Position numbers and translations under genes: made by a program | Part shown: one piece after another, positions 18,125 to 26,633 of the stretch | Numbering within the stretch: position 1 is the first letter of the stretch | How the letters are laid out: the number at the start of each line of letters is the position of its first letter | Assembly: GCA_942492445.1 (NCBI GenBank) | Contig: CALOEW010000009.1 | Location: forward strand, 1-37,713 | Length of the DNA stretch: 37,713 bases | Reading direction: 5' to 3' | Source of the DNA: NORP240 sp942492445 | Lineage (GTDB): Bacteria; Pseudomonadota; Gammaproteobacteria; Pseudomonadales; Pseudohongiellaceae | Notes under the pieces: generated by a model | Database searches by the model: none | Seen by the model: only the letters and a program-made list of their open reading frames with translations | Told to the model about the DNA's origin: nothing

Positions 18125-19147
18125 TTAGTTGAATCGCACCCGGGGATCAACCAGGGCAACCAGAATGTCGGAAATGATATTGCCGATCAGCAACAGGATA
18201 CTGGCAAGAAGCACAACTCCCATGACTACCGGGTAATCGCGATCCAGGATCGCGGTCAACCCCAACAGGCCGAAGCCATTGATATCAAAGATACTTTCTA
18301 TAAGAAATGATCCCGAAACCAGCAGCACGATATTCTGACCGAAGGTTGTGGCAATGGGGATCAGTGAATTGCGCATGGCATGCCTTACCACGGAAGTCTT
18401 GAAGGATACACCCTTGGACACTGCCGTACGCATGTAATCCGCTGCCAGGTTGTCCATCAGGTGATTCTTCAGCAGCAGGGTTACCAGGGCAAAACTGCCC
18501 ACCAGATAACAGGTGAGCGGCAGAACTGAGTGATTGATCAGGTCCATCACCTTGTCCCAGGGACCGAGATCATCGAAGCGAATGCTGGTAAATCCTCCCA
18601 TGGGGAACCATTCCAGCCGCACCGAAAAATACAGCAGCAACAGTGAGCCCAGGGCATAGCCCGGTATCGCGTAGCCTATAAAAATAAGTATGGAAGTAAA
18701 GTTATCAACCGCGGTCCGGTGTTTAACAGCCTTCAGCACGCCCAGGGGAATGCAGACCAGGTAGGTAATCACCAGAGTCACCAGACCGTAGTAAAGCGAC
18801 ACCGGAAACCGATCCTTGATAACGTCCCACACAGGTTCGTTGTAGCGGTAGGACGAGCCCAGGTCGCCGGTGGATACCTTGCCGACCCACTCCACGTAGC
18901 TTTGCAGAACCGGTTTATCGAATCCGTAGTACTCGCGCAACTGGTCCAGCTGACTTTCGGACAATGCCATGTCCTGCCCTGCACTGCGGGTGGAGCTGCC
19001 GGTCTGGGTATTCAGCTGCTGGGCTTCCATGATGGCCCGTTCGATCGGACCACCGGGCACCAGCCGGGTGATGAGGAAGACAATCACAGTGATACCAAGC
19101 AGGGTCGGGGGAATCAGCAACAGACGCCGGATGAAATAATCACGCAT
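18125..19147 (-). CDS. yejB: YejB-like ABC transporter permease
   Basis: A 340-residue permease starting with MRDYFIRRLLLIPPTLLGIT and the first helix VIVFLITRLVPGGPIE. The long YejB-type loop (QLDQLREYYGFDKPVLQSYVEW, GDLGSSYRYNEPVWDVI) is present, and the EAA motif reads YMRTAVSKGVSFKTSVVRHAMRN. Six transmembrane segments are expected. A GGGGA site lies about 12 bases before the ATG. It is the first gene of the operon, so the promoter should lie in the spacer 19148-19659. Confidence 0.92.
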   Translation of the reverse strand: MRDYFIRRLLLIPPTLLGITVIVFLITRLVPGGPIERAIMEAQQLNTQTGSSTRSAGQDMALSESQLDQLREYYGFDKPVLQSYVEWVGKVSTGDLGSSYRYNEPVWDVIKDRFPVSLYYGLVTLVITYLVCIPLGVLKAVKHRTAVDNFTSILIFIGYAIPGYALGSLLLLYFSVRLEWFPMGGFTSIRFDDLGPWDKVMDLINHSVLPLTCYLVGSFALVTLLLKNHLMDNLAADYMRTAVSKGVSFKTSVVRHAMRNSLIPIATTFGQNIVLLVSGSFLIESIFDINGFGLLGLTAILDRDYPVVMGVVLLASILLLIGNIISDILVALVDPRVRFN

Positions 19148-19659
19148 GTTTGTGGAAAATCCCCTTCAGTTGCAGCAGGCCAGGCGTGCGGTTGCCGGCT
19201 GGTTCTCTTTGCACACAATCCATGACGCTCAACCCGTTTCACTCAACGAATACTGCCGGCCCCAGTTCCCGGCTCCCTGCCAGACCAAAATTCAGCTTCC
19301 CGGAGCCATGCCCCCAGGATTCACGATCCAACGTGGAATATTGCCATAATTCAAAGCGTTGTAACACGGAAATCGGCCAAATTATTGGATTCACGGTTAC
19401 TTCGTCCCGCTTCGACGGGTCCCGGCCTCCAGGCAGGGTTATCTGCGCGTGGTAGGCACGAAACTGGCGCCGACCGGCTGACGCAGCCATCCGGTTTTTT
19501 AATGTGATCCTGCCCACAGTTTAACGGCAAATCAATTTCCATTACCGACCCGTCAGAGGTAAGTTCCGGACTAACCGGGTAGTTCGCCCGCCAAGGTGCA
19601 GGGCAACAACGGGCTCTGGAGAGCTCGGGTCACCCGCTGTCAACAGGGAGGTAAAGTTC
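19148..19659. other. 512-bp spacer without an intact gene
   Basis: This spacer separates divergent genes (yejB-like to the left, an unknown secreted protein to the right). It contains a probable gene remnant (19350-19517). Short ORFs on both strands lack ribosome sites and family features. No clear promoter could be assigned. Confidence 0.55.
19350..19517 (-). pseudogene. Possible remnant of RNA 2',3'-cyclic phosphodiesterase (ThpR-like)
   Basis: On the minus strand the text GRRQFRAYHAQITL, followed by NPIIWPISVLQRFELWQYST, resembles the second catalytic motif (HxT-type, FHPHITL in E. coli ThpR) and the following strand of 2'-5' RNA ligase-like proteins. The first half of such a protein is missing, a stop lies just upstream, and the first histidine motif is not visible in other frames. 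The first histidine of the motif seems present (YHAQITL) but shifted. Only about 55 residues support the call. Confidence 0.35.
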
Positions 19660-20430
19660 ATGACGACTGGAAAATTCATGAGGCTGTGGTCTGGTCTGGG
19701 GCCACTGATGCTTTGCGCCGGGATCGCCCAGGCACAGGAACACTTCATCGTAGCAGGTCCCGTTACCAGCTATCGGGATGGCACAGTGGGTGATTTTTCC
19801 AGCTACACCTTCAGCGCCACGATTACTTACGATCCCACTGCCGCGGCCGGCCCCGCCGCTATTGGCCCTGAAGTCCGATTCAACGGTGCGGTGCAACAGA
19901 TCGACTATGCGATCTTCGACCACCAGGGACTGGAAGTACACCGCATGGTCGCCGAAGGCGACTCGGCAGGAACCCAGAGTTCCTTTATCCTGATCCGTGA
20001 CGGTGCAGCGGCGCTTAATCCTGACCAGTTGCACTACGAAGCCAGCAGCATCTCGGCCACTGAGGACAGCGTGCTGGCGGCGCGGGCAAGAATCGCCTTT
20101 TCCTCGGTGGCAGGCGACCTGGTCAATACCCTGGACAGCATCCCCGAACCTCCGGATCAGGGAGACTACGACAGCGCCGTGGTCGACTTTATCTCCCTGG
20201 CGTCCGATTCATCTGGTGCCTCTCTCACTGCAGCAGTATTCGTCAGTGGCATCGTCGCCCTGGTCGACACAGGCGCCAGCGATCCCTATCAAAGTTGTGC
20301 GGAGCAGGCGTCCAACCATGGTGACTTTGTAAGCTGCGCATCTCACGTCAGCAATCTGCTGCGGGCGCAAGGAGAGTTGACTGGAAGGGGTAAAGGTAAG
20401 CGCCAGCGGGAAGCCGCGCGGAAGAAATAG
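19660..20430 (+). CDS. Secreted protein of unknown function
   Basis: A 256-residue protein with a signal peptide (LWSGLGPLMLCAGIAQAQE) and a good GGGAGG site before the ATG. The mature part is rich in beta-strand-like text (TFSATITYDPTAAAGPAAIG, VRFNGAVQQIDYAIFDHQG, SSFILIRDG) and may be a single beta-sandwich. Two cysteines near the C-terminus (SCAEQASNHGDFVSCASHV) could form a disulfide. The last 20 residues are strongly basic (GRGKGKRQREAARKK). I recognise no family. The gene is convergent with the TPR-like gene. Confidence 0.7.
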   Translation: MTTGKFMRLWSGLGPLMLCAGIAQAQEHFIVAGPVTSYRDGTVGDFSSYTFSATITYDPTAAAGPAAIGPEVRFNGAVQQIDYAIFDHQGLEVHRMVAEGDSAGTQSSFILIRDGAAALNPDQLHYEASSISATEDSVLAARARIAFSSVAGDLVNTLDSIPEPPDQGDYDSAVVDFISLASDSSGASLTAAVFVSGIVALVDTGASDPYQSCAEQASNHGDFVSCASHVSNLLRAQGELTGRGKGKRQREAARKK

Positions 20431-20439
20431 GCCCTGCCG

Positions 20440-20472
20440 GGGCCGGGCCGCCAATGCGGGCGGCGCCGGCCC
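20440..20472. terminator. GC-rich hairpin between convergent genes
   Basis: The arms GGGCCGGGCCGCC (20440-20452) and GGGCGGCGCCGGCCC (20458-20472) pair with one bulge and a 5-base loop. It lies between the stops of two convergent genes, a usual place for a bidirectional terminator, but no T tract follows in either direction. Confidence 0.45.
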
Positions 20473-20495
20473 TGAAGCCGGAACGGTTCCTCCGG

Positions 20496-21923
20496 CTACA
20501 ATTGACTGAGTTGTACCGGGTCCAGAACCGAGTATTCCCGCACGGCCCTGTTGCCCGGTACCAGGTAGCGTACTTTCATTTCCACCTGTTGCAATTCCCC
20601 ACCAATCAGAACCGGCCGCATGTGGACTTCATGCAGATAGGTCGATATCTGGCTGGCCAGTTGCCGGTCCGAAGGGACCGACACAAGACGGACATCAGCA
20701 GCAGTACCCCAGTTGGTCCTCAGGGTGCCAGAGAGCCAGTTGGAGGATGACGAGAACGGGTCCATCCGCAACTCAACCTCGGTAGCGATGTAGCTGTCGG
20801 ATACTCTTCCAGGCAATGCCGAATCCAGTGTGGCTCCGGCAGCAATGATGCCGGGGAAATTTGCCGAACGCTGCACCAGAATGAGCGGTTCCCTTGACCC
20901 AGGGTCCTGGCCGGCCAGCGCGGCTTCCAGATCCAGGAACAACTGAGCTTGTGGCAGCGCAACCGGAGAAGCGAACAGGACGTCCAGTCTGCTGGGATCG
21001 ATACCCGCTGCGACAAGACGCCGGTAGAGCCTGGGATATTCATCGAGGGCCTCGCGTCTATTGAACAGCAATTGCCAGTCGGCAATGCTGAGATCCATCA
21101 GAACCAGGGCCTCAACGTTGTCCGGCCCTTCCAGCCTGACATGCTCGCGCAGGTTCTCAAGCAGATCGAGCCCTGCGGCGTAGCGCTTGCGTAAGGACAC
21201 TCTGCGATCTTCAAGCCTGCCGGATTCAGGCGCCTTGCTGCGTATCTCCATACCCACCGAGCCCCCGTGCCGTATTCCCTGAGCTTCGAGGTGATAAGCT
21301 TTTACCAGATTGTAGGTGATTCGAATTCGGGATTGCAGACTGATCTGATCCTGCCGCTCCGCCAGTTGAAAAGCCAGCCTGTTCAGGCGGGTCGCATTCT
21401 TCAGGTGTTTAACCTGACGACTTTCCAGGTCATTGAATACTCCCTTGAAATAGGCTTCGCTGGCCCACATAAGGCGCTCGATCTGTTCCTCGACACTGCC
21501 TTCGAAGCGATCGGCGTACAACCATTGCAAGTGATTCAGCTGCTCGTCGACGTTTTTCCAGGCACCTCGCAATACGTTGTTATTTATCGATTGTTCTAAT
21601 ATAGAATACTGGGAGGCTGCGTAAAGACCGTCCCGAATTCTTACCACCTGCATCGCATGTTCCAGGGATTTATTGGCATCCTCGAAGCGGTTGGCCCGGG
21701 TCTGCGCGCGTGCCAGCCCCAACAGGGGCTCCAACAACCTGTGGTCTGCGTGGTCATGACGACCTGCCAATGTTGCCACCAGCGACTGCTGAGCCTCTAT
21801 GTGCTTTCCCAGGTATGAATAATCGTCGGCCGCAATCGGTGCTACCCAGATGCCGACAATCAGGCCGGGCACCAGCAGAAAAACTATTCGACGAAACGGG
21901 CGGAATTGATGTCGCAAAATCAT
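20496..21923 (-). CDS. Secreted TPR-like protein with TonB-C-like end
   Basis: A 475-residue protein starting at an ATG with a GGAGG site. The signal peptide or anchor is IVFLLVPGLIVGIWVAPIAA. Residues 35-290 are helical with TPR-like spacing (LLEPLLGLARAQTRANRFEDANKSLEHAM, and RYAAGLDLLENLREHV). The last 110 residues read as a beta-rich domain: YIATEVELRMDPFSSSSN, then QISTYLHEVHMRPVLIGGELQQVEMKVRYLV. This resembles the end of TonB-C domains (a helix, then R-F-P-x-x-x-x-G-x-x-V...VRF). I infer a periplasmic protein-protein or cell-wall interaction role; the TonB-C assignment is tentative. Its neighbours are an unknown secreted protein and an OmpA-type lipoprotein. Confidence 0.68.
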   Translation of the reverse strand: MILRHQFRPFRRIVFLLVPGLIVGIWVAPIAADDYSYLGKHIEAQQSLVATLAGRHDHADHRLLEPLLGLARAQTRANRFEDANKSLEHAMQVVRIRDGLYAASQYSILEQSINNNVLRGAWKNVDEQLNHLQWLYADRFEGSVEEQIERLMWASEAYFKGVFNDLESRQVKHLKNATRLNRLAFQLAERQDQISLQSRIRITYNLVKAYHLEAQGIRHGGSVGMEIRSKAPESGRLEDRRVSLRKRYAAGLDLLENLREHVRLEGPDNVEALVLMDLSIADWQLLFNRREALDEYPRLYRRLVAAGIDPSRLDVLFASPVALPQAQLFLDLEAALAGQDPGSREPLILVQRSANFPGIIAAGATLDSALPGRVSDSYIATEVELRMDPFSSSSNWLSGTLRTNWGTAADVRLVSVPSDRQLASQISTYLHEVHMRPVLIGGELQQVEMKVRYLVPGNRAVREYSVLDPVQLSQL

Positions 21924-22493
21924 TGCCTACTGCCTCCATTGAATCAAGAACAACTTAAAACCGACTCGTGCCACTGTGGTTTTTTATAATTCGGGCAGCA
22001 ATTACACTGATTTTCTACTTATGAATTAAACTTGCGAGTATCGGTTAACTCAAGAGCAACTCCCGTTGAACTCTTTACAATAGTGCCCTGCAATAGGTGT
22101 GCCAGTTCAATAAACCTGTGTGTTCGTGGATACCTCAAGTCCATGTGCAAAGAGTTTTCCGGGAACTGGTCCCGCAAAAGCCACGGCCCCTCAAGCGAAG
22201 TGACCGCGGGATCTTTTACTTATCGTGTGCCGACTTGGACCACTGTGCACCAAAGCCGGCACTCTGCAGACAGATTCGATGGGGTCAGGTATATCACCAA
22301 AGTGCCGCCGGTTGACGCGAGTGGCCCCGGGAAACTTGACCTGCTCACCAATTCCGCCAACCAGTTAACCGGGGGCGTGGACATTAGTAGGGCAATCGTA
22401 TATATCTGCTGATTACCTAAGAAAACTCTGATTAAGTCGAGTGCATTGCTTCTCATGACGAGGCGGATTCAGGGAGAGTTAAGGAGACACAGG
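21924..22493. other. 570-bp spacer, nothing recognised
   Basis: The spacer separates divergent genes (TPR-like protein and OmpA lipoprotein). A 126-codon ORF at 22032-22412 on the plus strand has no family resemblance and no ribosome site. A CTCTGATTAAG at 22425-22435 resembles the dispersed repeat end. Promoters for both neighbours presumably lie here. Confidence 0.5.
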
Positions 22494-23150
22494 ATGAAAA
22501 TTCAGATGCAGGCTCAACGAAATGTCCAGCTGCTGCTGGCTGTGTTACTCGTTGGCTGTACCACCACCAACCCCTATACTGGCGAACAACAGACCAGCCG
22601 CGCCGTTCAATACGGAGCTGCCGGCGCCGTTGTATGTGGCCTGATCGGTGCCACCGAAAGCGGCCAGCGTGCTCGAAACGCGGCACTTGGCTGCGGAGCC
22701 ATAGGTGCCGGCGTGGGTGCCTACATGGACGCTCAGGAACAGGAGATGCGGGAGCAGCTTGCCGGTACCGGGGTTCAGGTTGCCCGTGAAGGCAACCGGC
22801 TGGAGTTGGTCATGCCGGGCAATGTCACGTTCCCCACCAATGAATACACCATCAGAGAAGCATTTTTTCCGGTGCTCGATTCGGTAGCCGAAGTGCTGTT
22901 CAAATACACGGACACGCGTATTCAGGTGACCGGGCACACCGATTCCACCGGTTCAACGGACTACAACTACGGCCTCTCTGATCGCAGAGCGCGCAGTGTC
23001 GGCAATTATCTCGCAGCCAGGGGTATCGATCAGAATCGCATCATCGCTCAGGGAGTCGGACCCGACCAGCCAATTGCCAGTAACGACACTGAAACCGGTA
23101 GAGCGCAGAACCGCCGGGTAGAGTTGGAAATCGTCGCGGTCGAATCGTAA
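22494..23150 (+). CDS. OmpA-family lipoprotein (YiaD-like)
   Basis: A 218-residue outer-membrane lipoprotein. The lipobox LLVGC places the lipid on C22. Residues about 37-75 form a glycine-rich hydrophobic hairpin (YGAAGAVVCGLIGA, GCGAIGAGVGAYMD) like the glycine-zipper segment of this group. The C-terminal OmpA domain binds peptidoglycan: VTGHTDSTGSTDYNYGLSDRRARSVGNYLAARGI and RRVELEIV. I chose the ATG at 22494 because AAGGAG precedes it; the frame also extends 16 codons upstream. The protein links the outer membrane to the cell wall. Confidence 0.9.
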   Translation: MKIQMQAQRNVQLLLAVLLVGCTTTNPYTGEQQTSRAVQYGAAGAVVCGLIGATESGQRARNAALGCGAIGAGVGAYMDAQEQEMREQLAGTGVQVAREGNRLELVMPGNVTFPTNEYTIREAFFPVLDSVAEVLFKYTDTRIQVTGHTDSTGSTDYNYGLSDRRARSVGNYLAARGIDQNRIIAQGVGPDQPIASNDTETGRAQNRRVELEIVAVES

Positions 23151-23263
23151 AAGCCAGGCTGACAGTATCCCTGCCAGTTTGAATCCTGCCCGCAACAATC
23201 AGACGTCTGAGCGACAATCTGTCTCCTGCTGACCGGGGATCCATGTGGGGTAACTGACGTGTT

Positions 23264-24220
23264 TCAGTACAGATGACAGGCAACCTGGCGATCAGCCTCC
23301 TGAAGGGGAATCAACAATGGCGTTTCCTGCCGACACACGTCCATGACTTTCGGACATCGACCGGCGAAGCGGCAACCCGGGGACACATTGACAGGACTGG
23401 GGATTTCACCCGTGATGGTAGTGGACTGGCGTTTTCGTTCAGTCTGTGGGTCGGGTTCCGGGTTGGAGCTCACCAGAATTTCTGTATAAGGGTGCCGGGG
23501 CTGAAAATAGACCTGATCTGCCGGACCGATTTCCACCAGGGACCCGAGGTACATAACCGCCATGCGATCGCTTACATAGCGCACCATGGACAGGTCATGG
23601 GCTATAAACAGCAGCGTCAATCCCATGCGATCCTTCAACTCGGCCAGAAGGTTTATAACCTGGGCCTGCACTGACACATCCAGAGCGGATATGGGTTCGT
23701 CACACACCACGAACTCCGGCGCAAGGATCATGGCCCGGGCGATCCCGATGCGCTGGCGCTGCCCGCCGGAGAATTCGTGCGGGTAGCGCGACATGTGATC
23801 GGCATTCAGCCCTACCTGCTCCAGCCACCCGGCAACCTGCTCTCGAATTGACCTAGCCGGCAGGCCTGCTGTGCAGACGGAATCCCTCGCCGATAATCTC
23901 ACCTACAGTCATGCGTGGATTCAGGGACGAGTAGGGGTCCTGAAAATCATCTGCATCTTTGCAGCCAGACGCTGAAAATCTCGAGGCTGGTAACTTCTGT
24001 GGCAGCTTCTCGCCTCTAAGTTGACCGAGCCGGAAGTCTTGTCATAGAGGCCCAACAGGGTTTTGCCGAAGGTTGACTTGCCTGACCCACTCTCCCCTAC
24101 CAGGCCAACGACTTCCCTTTCAGCAATCAGCAGCGACAGATCATCGACCGCGTGTACGGTCTGACTGCGACCAATCTTAAAATGCCTGGTCAAGTTCTTG
24201 GTTTCCAGCAGAGCCGTCAC
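23264..24220 (-). pseudogene. OppF/DppF-type ATPase gene with two compensating frameshifts
   Basis: Two frames make one ATPase. The first part starts at a GTG at 24220 (GTGA overlap with the upstream gene) and has Walker A GESGSGKS and MQMIF. There the frame is lost: a base seems missing at about 23941-23943, where MIFQDPYSSLNP is expected; a middle frame reads SSLNPRMTVGEIIGEGFRLHS and ends at TAG. One extra base near 23855-23890 restores the last frame, which has signature FSGGQRQRIG, Walker B FVVCDEP, FIAHDL and the C-terminal cysteines GCRFAGRCPKVMDVC. The net shift is zero, so only about 20-30 residues around the Q-loop are scrambled or stopped. Every other gene of this importer is intact, which makes assembly error a real alternative to decay. 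Confidence 0.8.
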
Positions 24221-25269
24221 GTGCCAGCCTCCGTGAAACAGAGTTCGGGGGGGCGGTGGGGGACTTCGGGATGATGCAGCCAGCAGCGGCTGAAGTGCTC
24301 ATCCGCCAGATGGAATTCGCGGGGATGGCGCTGCTGGCAGGCCTGCATGGCATGGGGGCACCTGGGCGCATATCCACAACCCTGCGGTGGTGAAAACAGA
24401 TCGGGCGGCGACCCTTCGATCGGTTCCAGCCGATGCTGCCTGTCTGGATCGTTGGTGGGCATGGCAGCGCGCAAACCGAGTGTGTAGGGATGTGCCGAAC
24501 GATAGAAGATATCGTCGACGCTGCCACGCTCGACAATCTTGCCGGCATACATGACAGCAACCTCATCTGCCATGCGGGCGACCACACCCAGATCGTGAGT
24601 TATCAGAATTATAGCCATACCGGTTTCCTGCTGCAGATCCTGGAGCAGATCCAGGATCTGGGCCTGGATTGTGACATCCAGCGCGGTTGTCGGTTCGTCG
24701 GCTATCAGCAGAGCCGGTTTGCAGGAGATGGCCGTGGCGATCATGGCCCTCTGCAGCATTCCTCCCGAGAATTCGAAAGGGTACTGTCGAGCCCGTCTGG
24801 CCGCTTCCGGTATCCTGCTCAACTCCAGCAATTCGACAGCCCTCTTGAACGCTTTCCGGTAACCGTACCCGCGATGCACCTGCAGCGGCTCGGCAATCTG
24901 ATCGCCGATGGTCATAGTGGGATTCAGAGAGGTCATCGGGTCCTGAAAAATCATGCCGATTTCCGAACCCCTGATTTCCCTGCCGTCGACGACTGTTCGC
25001 CCCAGGATTTCACCACCCCTGAGCCGCGCCGATCCTGAGGTGATCCGTCCGGGAGGGATCGGTATCAGTCCCATGATGCTCTGCACCGTCACCGACTTGC
25101 CACATCCGGATTCCCCGACAATGGCGAGTGTCTGACCAGCGTCCACACCGAAACTTACGCCGCGTACCGCCTTGACCGTGCCGCCGTAAGTGTCGAATTC
25201 CACCGCCAGGTCTTCCACTTCCAGCAAAGGTGGCCGAACGTTAACGGCAGATATCATTGCAGTGCTCAT
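24217..25269 (-). CDS. Oligopeptide ABC transporter ATP-binding protein (OppD type)
   Basis: A 350-residue ATPase with Walker A GESGCGKS, IFQDPMTSLNP, signature FSGGMLQRA, Walker B LLIADEP and LITHDLGVVA. The C-terminal cysteine motif GCGYAPRCPHAMQAC is present. The signature has GGML rather than the common GGMR or GGQR. It starts with an ATGA overlap on the permease stop and ends with a GTGA overlap on the next ATPase, so all are one translationally coupled operon. Confidence 0.93.
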   Translation of the reverse strand: MSTAMISAVNVRPPLLEVEDLAVEFDTYGGTVKAVRGVSFGVDAGQTLAIVGESGCGKSVTVQSIMGLIPIPPGRITSGSARLRGGEILGRTVVDGREIRGSEIGMIFQDPMTSLNPTMTIGDQIAEPLQVHRGYGYRKAFKRAVELLELSRIPEAARRARQYPFEFSGGMLQRAMIATAISCKPALLIADEPTTALDVTIQAQILDLLQDLQQETGMAIILITHDLGVVARMADEVAVMYAGKIVERGSVDDIFYRSAHPYTLGLRAAMPTNDPDRQHRLEPIEGSPPDLFSPPQGCGYAPRCPHAMQACQQRHPREFHLADEHFSRCWLHHPEVPHRPPELCFTEAGT

Positions 25270-26633
25270 TCCTGGCTCCTCATACGGGCATCCAGGGCAT
25301 CGCGCAAGCCATCACCCAGCAGATTGAAGGCCAGCACGGTAATACTGATAAACAGTGCTGGAAGAACCAGCTCATGGGGATGTGTCAACATGGTTTTAAT
25401 GCCTTCATTGGACATGCTGCCCCAGGAGGGCGTCGGCGGTGCAACTCCCATACCGATGAAGGAAAGGAAGGCCTCGGTGAATATCGCACTGGGGATCGCG
25501 AAAGTCAGGGTAACCAGCACAACCCCCAGGGTATTGGGAATCATATGTCGCACTACGAGGTAACCGGTACCAGCGCCAAGCAGACGCGAGGCAGCGATAT
25601 AGCCCTGTTCCCGAATCTGCAGAATCTGGCCTCGAACCAGCCGCGCCGTGGCTGGCCACATCAGTAACACGAGAGCAACCAGCATGGGAAAAACACCGCT
25701 CTCACCGGGTCCGATTCCGAACGCTATCTTGAACAGAATCATAAACAGCAGGAAAGGCAGGGCCACTACAAAATCGGCAAAGCGCATCATTAGCGAATCG
25801 ACCCGCCCCCCCAGAAAACCGGCCATGCTGCCATAGGCCATCCCGAAAAGTACGAACAGCAACGGCGCACCGATGCCGATTAAAAGGGACACCCGTGCTC
25901 CTGCCATCAACCTGGCCAGCATGTCACGACCCAGATAGTCGGTGCCCAGCGGATGCAGGCTCAGCAGAATCTGATCGCTAACCCTAAGATCGCTGTCGGC
26001 ATCGATGAGACCGCGATCAATGGCTTCTTGCCGGGTAGTTACACGCTGTATCTGTACCTCGATAGTTTCAAAAGAGTCCGTAACCTGGCCACCGGTATCC
26101 AGGGCTACCACCGAGTAATAATAGGGCCCCGGGCGCAGATCCAGGCGATCTTCGAAATACAGCGTCTCGTTGTCGTAAAACTCCGCCAGCGGAACCCCGA
26201 ATGCCAGCTCCGGCCCGACCGGAAACAGGTTGCGATAGACCCGATGCCCGCTGGCGCCCGGCAGGACGTCCCATTTCAGCCTCACAGCCTGGGTAGTGGC
26301 GTTCTGGGCCAGGTGCAGTCCATAAACGTCTGTGCGTCCGGAGTCACCGTACCAGGGTTGATACTCCTCCACGACTATTGCACGCCTGTCAGTCCCCGGC
26401 GGCTGGCTTATCTGATCCAGATCCTGCAATCCAGGATCCACCCGCCACACCCAGGGTCCAATTACCGTGAACAGTATCAGGGCTATGACTATGTACAGAG
26501 AAGCCAGAGCCCGCCGATTGGCTTTCAGCCGGATCCAGGCATCCTGCCAGTAGGAAAGCGATGGACGTGTAATGCCATGCTTTCCCTCCACTGCGACAAG
26601 GGGAGAAAAATTCAATGCATCAGGATCGACCAT
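25266..26633 (-). CDS. OppC-type permease with a fibronectin type III-like periplasmic insert
   Basis: A 455-residue permease, about 150 longer than a typical OppC. Helix 1 is near residues 44-64 (LASLYIVIALILFTVIGPWVW). The usual permease text resumes at HPLGTDYLGRDMLARLMAGARVSLLIG (227 on), with the EAA loop YIAASRLLGAGTGYLVVRHMIPN. Between them, residues about 103-196 read as a fibronectin III domain: AVRLKWDVLPGASGHRVYRN (B and C strands with the core Trp) and FEDRLDLRPGPYYYSVVALDTGG (E to F strands with the YxYxVxAxD pattern). By topology this insert lies in the periplasm and could contact the binding protein. The ATG at 26633 overlaps the upstream stop as TGATG; a GTG one codon earlier is possible. 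Confidence 0.88.
   Translation of the reverse strand: MVDPDALNFSPLVAVEGKHGITRPSLSYWQDAWIRLKANRRALASLYIVIALILFTVIGPWVWRVDPGLQDLDQISQPPGTDRRAIVVEEYQPWYGDSGRTDVYGLHLAQNATTQAVRLKWDVLPGASGHRVYRNLFPVGPELAFGVPLAEFYDNETLYFEDRLDLRPGPYYYSVVALDTGGQVTDSFETIEVQIQRVTTRQEAIDRGLIDADSDLRVSDQILLSLHPLGTDYLGRDMLARLMAGARVSLLIGIGAPLLFVLFGMAYGSMAGFLGGRVDSLMMRFADFVVALPFLLFMILFKIAFGIGPGESGVFPMLVALVLLMWPATARLVRGQILQIREQGYIAASRLLGAGTGYLVVRHMIPNTLGVVLVTLTFAIPSAIFTEAFLSFIGMGVAPPTPSWGSMSNEGIKTMLTHPHELVLPALFISITVLAFNLLGDGLRDALDARMRSQE

Noticed and set aside
22032..22412. A 126-codon plus-strand ORF in the spacer before the OmpA gene
   Set aside because: No ribosome site, no recognisable motif and poor codon pattern; recorded as spacer only.
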